From: Paulinella micropora
Taxonomy: Eukaryota > Cercozoa > Imbricatea > Euglyphida
DNA: 23,344 nt
Direction of reading: 5' to 3'
Assembly (NCBI GenBank): GCA_009731375.1
Contig: BJOX01000054.1
Coordinates: forward strand, 378,379-401,722
Position numbers and translations under genes: made by a program. The notes below the pieces were generated by a model. The model was given only the letters and a program-made list of their open reading frames with translations, was not told the DNA's origin and ran no database searches. Numbering within the stretch: the first letter of the stretch is position 1; each line of letters begins with the position of its first letter. Positions 6,664 to 17,971 of this stretch are shown here, piece after piece.

Positions 6664-8266
6664 CCTTCCTCCTCAGTTATGTCCGTATTGCTAATTTATA
6701 CGTTAGCAGTAATCGTTACGGTTAGTAGTATTATTAGTTATTAATACAGTCAATTAGAGTATCTTTTCTGGTACTGGTGGCACCAGCTTTTTACCATTAT
6801 CTTTATCACCCATATCAGGCAGTTTCGTGGGTCAAGTTCCAAAGGTGCATCTTTTGTGTGACGTCGCCAGTTAGACGGGCGGGAATTGTTTCATTGTTGT
6901 TAAATTTCTGTTTCGTGGAAATCGCAAGCCGGTAGAAGGGGGACGCCCCGAGTGCCGGTTGTCTTCAAGAAGCAGTTGCGAGGGTTTTCTCCATTGTCCT
7001 TTTGATTCATTTTCTTTTATACTTGTTCACATATCAATTGGTCAATCATCTGTTACGATTCGTTTCGATCGCAACTCCAACCTACCGTTATGGTCTGGGG
7101 GGGGGGGGGGGGGGTTTTNNNNNNNNNNNNNNNNNNNNNNGGGGGGGGGGGGGGGGGGGGGGGAGTTATCGGAATGAATACCGTACCGGACCGAAACATT
7201 AATATTGTGTTCAAACCTTTCTTCAAGTTTACATTTCTATTTTTAGTTCCGTTACGTGACTTCATTTTTCCATTCATTTATCAACTGTCATAACTTGTAG
7301 TTGTAACGTTCTCAACTGCCGTTAACCCTAGGGTTAGTTGACAGCCTATGATCAATTTATTTCCCTTTACCTGTTAGCTAAGTTTTAGAAAATGTTAACT
7401 ATTGCCTTTTTCACATATCTGAAACTTTATTAAATATTAGAGTCTTTAAATTCCGCTTTTCCCAGTCCCCAGTCGTAATTATTGCTAGGTAAAGGCAACA
7501 CACCAGGTAATAAAGTGGCATTCAACTTTATTTTTTCCCAGACTGACTTGATCGGAACAACTCAAAGGTGACGGGGTCGCTACACAACTCGTGATAGCAG
7601 TTGAAATTAATATTCTCATTAGTTCTCATAATTGAGCATTCACTGCCAATTTCGAAAGTGACAAGTAGTTCGAGGCTGTACAAGAGAGTCTACTAAATAA
7701 ACTGGACTCAGTGACCATCCCAGCGTCACGAGTCTTTTGGTACCTATCCTGTTCTCGGAAGTATTTTGAGATCAAATGACAGCAGTGTGTGTATTCATTT
7801 GAATGCAGGTTGGTAATTTCCTCACAGGAGGCTAGTCAAGATTTATTATATATCGTTCAGTATAGCATTGTAACAAATCAGAGTCTCCCCTTGTCACTCA
7901 ATAAGTTAGAAATAATTCAAGTTCCTGGGAAGACAGTTTAACGATAGCTAGATTAAGGGATAGCACTTGAGGGGTGCGGCCGGAGAGCTCTACTACCGAC
8001 GTCACACTGCTAACATGGGACTAAGTGAAGGTGCGTGAGTCACGCGCACCTATGCTAAGGGCCCGGCCGGGGCATAGCTTCTAATGGGACAACCCTGTTA
8101 GCGGAGCCGATGTATCTACTTCTACGAGAGTGTGAGGGAGTGGATAGTCGATAGGTGTCACCTATTGAATCATCTAATAATTTAATGTTTCATCATTTTT
8201 GTCTAATACATATTTCCACAGGCTTGAAGATTATCTTTAATCATGTGTACCAAATCTAAAGTAATC
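6664..8266. other. Gene-free stretch, possible LTR or nested element sequence
   Basis: AT-rich sequence without a credible coding frame. It may include the 3' LTR of the copia element. It contains a gap (7119-7140) between two poly-G runs, a perfect 14-base palindrome TAACCCTAGGGTTA (7323-7336), a near-palindrome ATAGGTGTCACCTAT (8151-8165), and a GC-rich hairpin-prone block at about 7975-8090, including AGGTGCG with CGCACCT (8031-8050). Confidence 0.5.
7097..7163. other. Assembly gap flanked by poly-G
   Basis: Eighteen G and TTTT, then 22 N (7119-7140), then 23 G (7141-7163). This looks like an assembly or scaffolding artefact, not genuine sequence. Confidence 0.9.
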
Positions 8267-8410
8267 AGGGGGAGTGTTAGGTAATAGGTTGGTAACTAAT
8301 ATCTCCATGTATTTAACCGGGTTATGCGGTTAGATCCTGTATCAGAACAATCAATGCCAATCCAGCTTTGTGGACCGAGTGGGTATATCTGCCCCCACAA
8401 AGTGGGTCCA
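8266..8410 (+). promoter_or_regulatory. Second candidate polypurine tract and LTR start
   Basis: CAGGGGGAG (8266-8274) is followed directly by TGTTAGGTAATAGG (from 8275). A purine tract followed by TGTTAG is the classic start of a copia LTR. Downstream are an AT-rich TATTTAA box near 8310 and a small AACCG/CGGTT hairpin. No matching CA end or second LTR copy is visible before the gap at 8606. This may be the true 3' LTR of the element or the end of a second, nested copia element. Confidence 0.42.
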
Positions 8411-8551
8411 GTTATTGTTCCGTTCTTATTCTGTTCAGTCGCCCGTTACTGTTGGACGAGGTATAATTATTAAAGTCATTCTTCTGTACATCGTACGTCG
8501 TTATATGATAATTAAAACTATAGTTTTTGTAAAATTAAGTGTCATAAACTG

Positions 8552-8661
8552 CAAAGGGGCCCCCTACGCCAACCCCGCGCTGCCGACCCCGCCTCGCCGC
8601 GCGACNNNNNNNNNNNNNNNNNNNNNNNNNNNNNNNNNNNNNNNNNNNNNNNNNNNNCAAA

Positions 8662-8731
<70 letters not shown>
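8552..8731. other. Assembly gap with duplicated edge and poly-C run
   Basis: CAAAGGGGCCCCC occurs at 8552-8564 and again at 8658-8670, immediately after 52 N (8606-8657). The second copy runs into 66 consecutive C (8666-8731). The repeated edge suggests an unmerged overlap or false duplication at the gap. Confidence 0.85.
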
Positions 8732-8732
<1 letters not shown>

Positions 8733-8824
8733 TCCCCAACTGCTTCAGGTACACATGCCCTGCGGGCCAAAACACTACATCTATTACACCTCGGCTCTGC
8801 CGGACCCGAAATCTTTGAATATTA

Positions 8825-8826
<2 letters not shown>

Positions 8827-8879
<53 letters not shown>
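8827..8879. repeat. (AT)n-(AG)n compound microsatellite
   Basis: An AT tract (8827-8860) passes directly into an AG tract (8861-8879). It lies just downstream of the stop codon of the minus-strand membrane protein gene. Confidence 0.95.
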
Positions 8880-8912
8880 CGTAGACAGCCTGGCTCAGTC
8901 TCTCTCGGGTGT

Positions 8913-10709
8913 TTATAGCGATGTGACAACAGAGGTGAGTATTGGCACCGATGTCACAGCCGAAGTGTGCAGCACACCACCGCGATGGCGAGAAATCTCT
9001 GCAGCCTGAGCCGGGTGGTGGTCAGAACGACTTGCCTTCTGGAGCACACTTTCATTTGGGAGGAGAATCATACTGCCGTCCTCAGCGTTTGAAGAGGCAT
9101 CATCCTGAGATTCCCGCTCGAGTGAGGTGGCATTGCCAGGAACAGCTTGGTTCGCAACTTCCTGATGGACAGCTCCGCGGCCACGAAGGAAAATCACCAA
9201 AGGAGACGATCTTGAATTGAAAGATGAGCGGCCGCCAATTAGGTTCGGCAGCTCTCGATGTGGACGCATATAGGATGGGATGTTTTGCTCATTATGAAGC
9301 AGCGGCACCACCTGGCGTAGCTGCCTGAGCGGTAGACTGCTGGGCGGGGGTGCAGGTGGCCGCTGCCGCTGCTGCCTACGCGACGACTGAGTCTCTGTCA
9401 GCGGTGGCTCGGCATTCGACTCAACGCCAACCACGGCCGTCGCCGCGAGCGGTTGCTGTGCTTGCGTGAGGGGCAGCTCAGGAATTGGAATAGCGAGCAC
9501 CTCTACCATTGCAGGCGCTTGTAGAAGGTCGGGGGGTTTCAAAGGCACAGCTTTAGGAGGCAGGTTCCGCTCAGACGCCTTTTGCAAGATCTTTCTCATA
9601 AAAAGGATGATAGCTAGCATGGATAGGTGGATTAGGAAATGGGAAGCGCACATCCACCCGAACGACAAGCTGCGGAAAAAAGGTTGCTCCAAACCGCCAT
9701 CAAGAATTTGAAGCAATGAGACAAGCAACATGCTGAAGTAGATGGTCAGCCACAGAAAACGAACGCGGCGCAAGAAAGACAGCTCTTTGGATATGGTTTC
9801 TTTCTTTTTGTTGGCTTGGGCTTGGGCTTGGGCACTGCGTTGGATGTCGTGCTTGTTTTCATATGCGATTGCAAAGTGGCGGTTCTCCTCCAAGCTGCCG
9901 ACTTGGGCGATCCTTGATGAGATGTTCAGTTTGTTCTCGTGTTCCACGGGCAAAGGGCTTCCCTCCAAAATGGTGCTCAGGCTTGCACTTGCATTTGGTG
10001 TGCCATCCTCTGATTCTTCAGAAGATCCTCGCACTGCCTCGGCATTCACTCGATGTTCCAGGATCATTTTGCCAAGAAGCAGTTGCTTCTCCACCCCGCG
10101 GAGCACGTAGGTAAGGTAGATCATGATGGCACTCATCTGCACATGATACACGATGGTTGATAAATCTTTCGGCCACTCCTTCAAAGTAAGCGAAGCTGCG
10201 ATAGCTAAACCGAAAAAGACAATTGCAGTGAGGACGAGAGGCGTCTTGTTGGTCAGGATGTAAACGTCGGCCTGCTTCTGCCGATGCGATGTCAGTAACA
10301 GCACTCGGACGAACTCGCGCGCAAGAGACAAGGATATGTACTGCCCAACGGTAGTGGCGCCCAAGAAGAGAAAGGCGATTGTTCGAAGCAAGAAGGTCTC
10401 AGATAGCTGGGATGGATCCATGAGAATCAGTACGAAGCGCACAAACATGACTAGATTCCACAGGATGAGGCTAGGGCAAGCGAAGCATACAAAAGCCAGC
10501 GGTTCCCACTTGATGTTCATTACCTTTAGCAGGTTCAGAGCAGTACGCCATTGGATCAAGAGAATCCAATCAAAGATTGCCTCGAACACGAAAAATACTG
10601 AAGCAAATATTAAGTTCGTGTGCAAGGATAGCATCCTTTCGCTGCACCCACACGGGCTAACAAGGCCATCACAACGCGCAGCACGACGGAAACATACCTG
10701 CAACGGCAT
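8913..10709 (-). CDS. Seven-transmembrane protein, family not recognised
   Basis: A 598-codon minus-strand frame, with start at MPLQ (10709) or, as likely, MLSLHT (10634), and TAA at 8913-8915. Counting from MLSLHT, hydrophobic segments lie at about residues 8-28, 45-71, 81-105, 132-150, 159-178, 292-311 and 322-346. A loop of about 110 residues, charged and Gln/Ala-rich, lies between segments 5 and 6. The tail of about 225 residues is Pro/Gln/Ser-rich and probably disordered. Seven segments, a long loop before segment 6 and a long tail resemble a G-protein-coupled receptor layout, but I see no DRY-, NPxxY- or other family motif, so the receptor role is only a possibility. The open frame continues upstream into the TATG/TAC repeats, where it gives Tyr-Ile-His and poly-Ser/Val tracts that I do not count as protein. 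No frameshift is seen within the gene. Confidence 0.82.
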   Translation of the reverse strand: MPLQVCFRRAARCDGLVSPCGCSERMLSLHTNLIFASVFFVFEAIFDWILLIQWRTALNLLKVMNIKWEPLAFVCFACPSLILWNLVMFVRFVLILMDPSQLSETFLLRTIAFLFLGATTVGQYISLSLAREFVRVLLLTSHRQKQADVYILTNKTPLVLTAIVFFGLAIAASLTLKEWPKDLSTIVYHVQMSAIMIYLTYVLRGVEKQLLLGKMILEHRVNAEAVRGSSEESEDGTPNASASLSTILEGSPLPVEHENKLNISSRIAQVGSLEENRHFAIAYENKHDIQRSAQAQAQANKKKETISKELSFLRRVRFLWLTIYFSMLLVSLLQILDGGLEQPFFRSLSFGWMCASHFLIHLSMLAIILFMRKILQKASERNLPPKAVPLKPPDLLQAPAMVEVLAIPIPELPLTQAQQPLAATAVVGVESNAEPPLTETQSSRRQQRQRPPAPPPSSLPLRQLRQVVPLLHNEQNIPSYMRPHRELPNLIGGRSSFNSRSSPLVIFLRGRGAVHQEVANQAVPGNATSLERESQDDASSNAEDGSMILLPNESVLQKASRSDHHPAQAAEISRHRGGVLHTSAVTSVPILTSVVTSL

Positions 10710-10760
10710 ATACGTTGAACATTCATTCTCAACAACTACAACAATAACAACAACAACGAT

Positions 10761-10863
10761 ATATTTATGTATGTATGCATGCATGTATGTATGTATGTAT
10801 GTATGTATGTAATACGGCATGTATGCATGCATGCATGTATGTATGTGTGTATGTGTATGTATG

Positions 10864-10897
<34 letters not shown>

Positions 10898-10920
10898 TGT
10901 ATGTATGTATGTATGTATGT

Positions 10921-10968
<48 letters not shown>

Positions 10969-10985
10969 ACTGTATGCATGTATGT

Positions 10986-11073
<88 letters not shown>

Positions 11074-11090
11074 CACCACTACTACTACTG

Positions 11091-11155
<65 letters not shown>
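10761..11155. repeat. (ATGT)n and (CTA)n microsatellite block
   Basis: TATG/TGTA tetranucleotide repeats with GCATGCATG variants (10761-10920) join (CTA)n trinucleotide repeats (10921-10968 and 10987-11155), with a short return to ATGT at 10969-10986 and a CAC/CTG interruption near 11065-11095. The block lies just upstream of the membrane protein start, in its 5' flank. Confidence 0.95.
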
Positions 11156-11280
11156 GTGGCTTTCGGAATTTTATAATAACTGCCACTCGAAGACAAACAT
11201 TAATTCTTGTCATCCCCAGCCGTCGGGACGCCAGAGCATGCTCATTGTACTACTCTAGAGCTCAGAAACAAAAACTAGAG
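11156..11280. other. Short unique stretch, no gene seen
   Basis: A unique linker between the CTA and TTG arrays. No coding frame or RNA gene is recognised. Confidence 0.6.
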
Positions 11281-11938
<658 letters not shown>

Positions 11939-12628
11939 CTCTGTTGCCATGTGACGAAACATGCGAAAGTTATTTGATGTTACACGGCTTCCTTAAAATA
12001 ATCACGACAGTTGCAGGCAAATTGCCAATCTTACAGCTTGATCACGATGAGTACAGCCTTTGCCAAATTGGTTTCGTACCTCTTAGTTTAGTTACCAATA
12101 CATACAGAGTCTGGGGTTTCGCACATTGACTGGGTTGTAACATAAGTTCAAGTATGAAAAGGTCGGGGGTTCCCCACTGTGCACGTGTGCAAGCTCGGCA
12201 CAAAATTTGTAATACATGAAAGGAAGGTTTGTAAAAATATTATATTGTATGGCCATACGTCTAGCTGTTGGCAAAGTGCGGATCATGGTTTATAAACAGA
12301 AGCCTATGTGAACAATCGTTGGAAAATGTTATAAAACTCCAATTTTCGAGCAACATCTCCCAGATTTTTGTGAAAGACAATGAGCACCTTGCCTTTATAC
12401 TTCGCCTATTCAGAGCAGATGTCCATGCGCAACATACTATTTCACAGTACTTTTCACGATGAACATACGTTCAAATTAACACAAACATTGTTACAAGCGA
12501 GCTTCAACAAGCAGCAGCCAAAATCCACGCAATACCTGGATACCGGTTCATTACTGGCTCTGAACGCTGGTTGGGTTTCGCGGAAGAGCAACATAGCTGT
12601 TCAGGACTGTCTATGAATCTGCTGGAGC
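11939..12628. other. Gene-free AT-rich stretch
   Basis: About 690 bases with only short open frames (for example 11939-12129 and 12268-12462, plus strand). None shows a recognisable domain or a credible gene structure. No RNA gene is recognised. Confidence 0.55.
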
Positions 12629-12629
12629 C

Positions 12630-12718
<89 letters not shown>

Positions 12719-12719
12719 C

Positions 12720-12779
<60 letters not shown>

Positions 12780-12782
12780 CGT

Positions 12783-12852
<70 letters not shown>
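12629..12852. repeat. (CTAT)n microsatellite
   Basis: A long CTAT array with one CGTT interruption at 12780-12784. Because the period is 4, all frames stay open and give repeated Ile-Tyr-Leu-Ser, which is not a protein. Confidence 0.97.
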
Positions 12853-13293
12853 AGTCCCTTCCGTGCAAACATCACGNNNNNNNNNNNNNNNNNNNNNNNN
12901 NNNNNNNNNNNNNNNNNNNNNNNNNNNNNNNNNNNNNNNNNNNNNNNNNNNNNNNNNNNNNNNNNNNNNNNNNNNNNNNNNNNNNNNNNNNNNNNNNNNN
13001 NNNNNNNNNNNNNNNNNNNNNNNNNNNNNNNNNNNNNNNNNNNNNNNNNNNNNNNNNNNNNNNNNNNNNNNNNNNNNNNNNNNNNNNNNNNNNNNNNNNN
13101 NNNNNNNNNNNNNNNNNNNNNNNNNNNNNNNNNNNNNNNNNNNNNNNNNNNNNNNNNNNNNNNNNNNNNNNNNNNNNNNNNNNNNNNNNNNNNNNNNNNN
13201 NNNNNNNNNNNNNNNNNNNNNNNNNNNNNNNNNNNNNNNNNNNNNNNNNNNNNNNNNNNNNNNNNNNNNNNNNNNNNNNNNNNNNNNNNNNNN
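12852..13293. other. Partial unit A and 417-base gap
   Basis: CAGTCCCTTCCGTGCAAAC and the following ATCACG (12852-12876) are identical to an internal part of unit A, so a third, partial unit A copy starts right after the CTAT array and is cut by N from 12877 to 13293. Confidence 0.8.
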
Positions 13294-13482
13294 GTTCTGC
13301 AAGGGGCGCTTTATGGAACGAGCCCTGGCCCCGCCTGGTACTAGGGAGCTTTGGTATTGCCTGTATCAGTCCCTTCCGTGCAAACATCACGGCTTAGCTG
13401 GGCATCGGGTTAATACTTTACCCACAGACTTCCTGGTTGACGAAATCAGAAGCTCCTTTTTTCTGACATTAGTCGATATTTC

Positions 13483-13492
<10 letters not shown>
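13294..13492 (+). repeat. Unit A, copy 1: duplicated element with CTAT tail
   Basis: About 190 bases, nearly identical to 15310-15540, each followed directly by a CTAT array after the same junction, GAYATYTCATCTATC. Within it, GGAGCTT (13345-13351) is complementary to AAGCTCC (13450-13456), and T6 (13457-13462) follows at once. Inside are the hairpins CCGTG-CAAACAT-CACGG (13376-13392), GGGT...ACCC (13407-13423) and CTGGT-TGACGAA-ATCAG (13433-13449). This could be a retroposon (SINE-like) with an RNA-gene ancestry and a microsatellite tail. It is not a recognisable tRNA or 5S rRNA. The 5' end is unknown because of the gap. Confidence 0.7.
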
Positions 13493-13568
<76 letters not shown>

Positions 13569-13986
13569 TCTAATCTATTCTAATCTATTCTAATCTATTC
13601 TAATCTATTCTAATCTAATCTAATCTAATCTAATCTAATCTAATCTAATCTAATCTTTTATCTTTTCTTATCTTTTCTTATCTTTTCTTATCTTATCTTA
13701 TCTTATCTTATCTATCTCTCCATCTCTCCATCTCTCCATCTCTCTCCATCTCTCTCCATCTCTCTCCATCTCTCTCCATCTCTCTCCATCTCTCTCCATC
13801 TCTCTCCATCTCTCTCCATCTCTCTCCATCTCTGTCCATCTCTGTCCATCTCTGTCCATCTCTGTCCATCTCTTCTCTATCCATCTCTATCCATCTCTAT
13901 CCATCTCTATCCATCTCTATCCATCTCTCCCTCTCTCCCTCTATCCATCTTTCCATCTTTCCATCTATCCATCTATCCATCTATCC

Positions 13987-14048
<62 letters not shown>

Positions 14049-14058
14049 ATATCTATCT
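13481..14058. repeat. Evolving pyrimidine-rich satellite series
   Basis: CTAT units (13481-13567) change in steps to TCTATTCTAA, then TCTAA, then TTATCTTTTC, TTATC, CTCTCCAT, CTGTCCAT, CTCTATCCAT and CTATCCAT units, and return to CTAT (about 13990-14050). Each variant is itself tandemly amplified. Confidence 0.92.
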
Positions 14059-14262
14059 TCATAGCCGTCCAGTGTTGCATAGCCCGGGCTAGGTCCCTTC
14101 GGGGGTTTAGGCCTTATACAATGTCATCATTGTAGCTTGCGCAAGCTTACGGTGCTCAAAACACTTGGACTAACGGCTTGAACGGCTTCCTTTTCTTTCT
14201 CTTCTTCCTTGTCCTCCTCAAGACCCCACTCTCCATTTTGCCTTTTTCTTCAAACCCCTTGG
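14059..14262 (+). repeat. Unit B, copy 1
   Basis: TCATAGCCGTCCAGTG to the polypyrimidine TTTTTCTTCAA is repeated at 14564-14758 with few changes. It contains two perfect palindromes, TAGCCCGGGCTA (14080-14091) and AGCTTGCGCAAGCT (14134-14147), and a CCC-TTCG-GGG hairpin. Its nature is unknown; it is a dispersed or tandem duplicated element. Confidence 0.8.
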
Positions 14263-14467
14263 AGAAGATTTTGCTCATGTCCACCCTTACGAAGATCCTT
14301 CGAGCCTCCTCGAAAAGAAGAGTCCAAAAGTGCACGTCCATCCGGACTATAAGTCACAACCCGGCATTGTCAACCCGGATTCCACCCACAGTGTTGACGC
14401 CGAGACATACTCTCATTTCGTCCAAGAAGTGCCCCGAAAGAACCAATCGAAAGAAGAAAGCACCTGA
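14174..14467 (+). other. Possible coding remnant without start codon
   Basis: The frame from 14174 to the TGA at 14465 is open and has no ATG. Its second half, after unit B homology ends, has a protein-like residue mix (for example VNPDSTHSVDAETYSHFVQE). After the stop another frame stays open with SVWKDIEEELQSAL. It could be a decayed exon or transposon fragment, or chance. No family is recognised, so I leave the function open. Confidence 0.25.
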
Positions 14468-14563
14468 TTTTGCCATCAACACCAAGCGTATGGAAAGACA
14501 TTGAAGAAGAACTCCAATCCGCCCTCCCTCTCATCCTCCCCTTATCTCTCATCCTGCATTCCG

Positions 14564-14758
14564 TCATAGCCGTCCAGTGTTGCATAGCCCGGGCTAGGTC
14601 CCTTCGGGGGTTCAGGCCTTGACACAATGTCATCATTGTAGCTTGCGCAAGCTTACGGTGCTCAAAACACTTGGACTAACGGCTTCCTTTTCTTTCCCTT
14701 CTTCCTTATCCTCCCCACTCTCCATTCCTAGATTGCCTTTTTCTTCAACGTCCTTCCT
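14564..14758 (+). repeat. Unit B, copy 2
   Basis: Near-identical to 14059-14262, including both palindromes (14585-14596 and 14640-14653), but lacking the repeated GGCTTGAAC segment and with small indels in the polypyrimidine end. It is followed by unique sequence and then a GACATCTCATCTATC junction into a CTAT array. Confidence 0.8.
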
Positions 14759-14876
14759 CCTCTTCTTTTTCCAAGAACACAGTCTACCCGTGATTCCCAT
14801 CCCGGACACATGCACAGTACACAAATTACTGTTTGATGTGAAACTGCGTTCCTTTGCAAGGACTACATTCCTTTGC

Positions 14877-14938
14877 GACATCTCATCTATCTATCTATCT
14901 ATCTATCTGTCTATCTATCTATATATATATATATCTAA

Positions 14939-14985
<47 letters not shown>

Positions 14986-15185
14986 ATCTATCTATCTATC
15001 TATCTATCCCATCTATCTATCCCATCTATCTATCCCATCTATCTATCCCACCTATCTATCCCACCTATCTATCCCACCTATCTATCCCACCTATCGATCC
15101 CACCTATCGATCCCACCTATCGATCCCACCTATCGATCCCACCTATCTATCCTATCTATCTATGTATCTATCTATCTATCTATCT
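14877..15185. repeat. (CTAT)n array with CCCA and CGAT variants
   Basis: CTAT repeats starting at the GACATCTCATCTATC junction. They include an ATATAT interruption, amplified CTATCTATCCCA units (15007-15085) and CTATCGATCCCA units (15089-15145). Confidence 0.95.
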
Positions 15186-15309
15186 GGTGCCCTTTCTCGC
15201 TTGTTGAGCCCGGAATAAAACCCATAGTGCTCTGTCGCTTTATGCTAGACTGTCCACAGTCTCGAAACTCCATTTGCTTACTGGTCCTCTGTAATTGAGG
15301 TGGGAGCTC
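15186..15309. other. Unique stretch upstream of unit A copy 2
   Basis: No coding frame. It contains AATAAA near 15214 and leads into unit A; it may be the 5' part of that unit, which in copy 1 is hidden by the gap. Confidence 0.4.
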
Positions 15310-15532
15310 GTTCTGCAAGGGGCGCTTATGGAACGAGCCCTGGCCCCGCCTGGTACTAGGGAGGTTTGAGCTCTCGCTGGGACATGCTGTCGAGAGAGCT
15401 CTTCTGGTATCGCCTGTATTAGTCCCTTCCGTGCAAACATCACGGCTTAGCTGGGCACCGGGTTAATACTTTGCCCACAGACTTCCTTGGTTGACGAAAT
15501 CAGAAGCTCCTTTTTTCTGACATTAGTCGATA

Positions 15533-15540
<8 letters not shown>
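15310..15540 (+). repeat. Unit A, copy 2: duplicated element with CTAT tail
   Basis: Matches 13294-13492 but carries about 37 extra bases after TACTAGGGAG. These are bounded by the inverted repeat GAGCTCTC (15368-15375) and GAGAGCTC (15394-15401). The hairpin CCGTG...CACGG (15429-15445), the closing-stem strand AAGCTCC (15504-15510) and T6 (15511-15516) are conserved. It ends with GATATCTCATCTATC into the next CTAT array. Confidence 0.8.
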
Positions 15541-16464
<924 letters not shown>

Positions 16465-16739
16465 ATTATATTAATAATAGTAGTCACGAGTCTAACAGGT
16501 TATCGAGCCTTGATTAGCGAACTCTGCGTCAGCAGCTTTAATCAGTTGCACTTAGTCTGGAAGGAGAGGCATTAGGCCTTCAACCACAGCACTGGCTTAA
16601 CAGCAATCATGATCATCTTCTCTGAAAATCACAATAATTCTCTGATAATCACAATAATTTTGAAGTAACAACTTGATTCTCTGACTAAAAACACATACTG
16701 CTTAGTGCTGCCTCGGGATTTGAACGCGACAACAACAAG
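16465..16739. other. Gene-free stretch with a tandem 20-mer
   Basis: No coding frame. The 20-base unit CTCTGAAAATCACAATAATT (16620-16639) is repeated with one change at 16640-16659. Confidence 0.6.
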
Positions 16740-16757
16740 TTGACAACAACAACAACT

Positions 16758-16788
<31 letters not shown>

Positions 16789-16856
16789 AAACAACAAACA
16801 ACAACAACAACAACAAGAACAACAACAACAACAACAACAACAACAACGCTGCAACG

Positions 16857-16887
<31 letters not shown>

Positions 16888-16918
16888 CGACGACGACGAC
16901 GACGACGACGACGACAAA

Positions 16919-16960
<42 letters not shown>
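16740..16960. repeat. (CAA)n-(CGA)n-(GA)n compound microsatellite
   Basis: CAA repeats (16743-16887), CGA repeats (16888-16916) and GA repeats (16923-16959). CAA is the complement of the TTG arrays at 11.3-11.9 kb. Confidence 0.95.
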
Positions 16961-16962
<2 letters not shown>

Positions 16963-17961
16963 ATGATAGCAACAACACACAAACAGCAGTACTACAGCTT
17001 TAATAAGAAAAGGCGCCAACTTGACAGAACACGTCACGTAACTTGACTGGCCGGATCATAAGTAATGGCTCTACCGACACCGTTACTCCGATACTGCCCG
17101 TCCTTAACTATTAGTTAAGATTATAGTTCTAACAAATTTAATAATAATAATCGCGTACACTATCTCTGCTCGGAAGAATGGAGTAATCTTGCCATCGTCA
17201 TCCGCACAAGTTCGCTCGCCTGCCGACGAACCTACGTAGCACATTGACATATGCCGAACACATGATGGCAATTTCCATGATACGGCCCGGGAAATCCTTC
17301 CCACAAGTGTGGACATCACCCCCCGAATTATCCGGTAAAAAACTTATTTATAGATTTCGTCTGGCCGGACACGTCTGAAATGCCAATTTGATCCTGGTCT
17401 TTTGGAGGCTTTTTGTCTTTGCGTCACTGAGCTAATATAACGAGACATCATTCTCTTTTTTGAGGACTGTGTTTGGAGTCCATAGCTAAAGGCTGATTTC
17501 TTTTCTGATCTGTCGTACAGACATCAGATAAGCACAAACACTCCTACTCATCCTCAAACAAAAAAACTTACAAACAAACGATCAATTTGTCACAAGCTGG
17601 CATAACCTTTAGCCCTTGTGCACATTTGGCTTCTGTGTGCACTTCTACAAGACACCAGACCACACCTTCCACTCCCTCTTGCTGCTTGCATAAAGCCAAG
17701 TAGGACAAGTGCGAAACAAACATCAGACAAACACACAGACAGAGAAAGAACGAGCAAAGCACTCCCACTCTCTGTTCTGAACCATTTTCCTTGCATTTTC
17801 TCTGCAGAAACCAGAGGAGATTACACTGGCATCTCTCACACAAGAGCAAGACAAATATCGAAGCACTGTCCGACGACAGACTGACTTCTACAAAACTGCT
17901 CTTTTGACCAAACTATCGTTATCTCTGTGTAGGGCCTGACGCCCCATAACTATTTCAACAG
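16961..17961. other. About 1 kb without a recognisable gene
   Basis: Only short frames on both strands (for example minus 17104-17319, minus 17568-17849, plus 17618-17884), none with a domain, a good start context or length conservation that I can judge. This may contain the promoter and first exon of the downstream EGF-domain gene, whose start codon is missing. Confidence 0.5.
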
Positions 17962-17971
17962 NNNNNNNNNN

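Noticed and set aside
7323-7336. TAACCCTAGGGTTA as head-to-head telomere repeats
   Set aside because: Only one unit in each direction; a chance palindrome is more likely.
10642-10697. A 56-base intron on the minus strand with CAG|GTATGT donor and TGCAG acceptor at the start of the membrane protein gene
   Set aside because: The sites look good, but splicing from the MPLQ start leads out of the transmembrane frame, so it does not improve the gene model.
10710-10979. N-terminal extension of the membrane protein through the ATGT/CTA repeats
   Set aside because: Translation is poly-Ser, poly-Val and Tyr-Ile-His repeats from microsatellites; the credible protein starts at 10709 or 10634.
13345-13456. 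Unit A as an intact tRNA or 5S rRNA gene
   Set aside because: Length, missing U33-type anticodon loop and an over-long region between the arms do not fit a tRNA; the 5S internal control sequence is absent.
17568-17849. Minus-strand frame of 93 codons, Cys/Leu-rich
   Set aside because: No domain, no supporting context, and the overlapping plus-strand frames are equally open.
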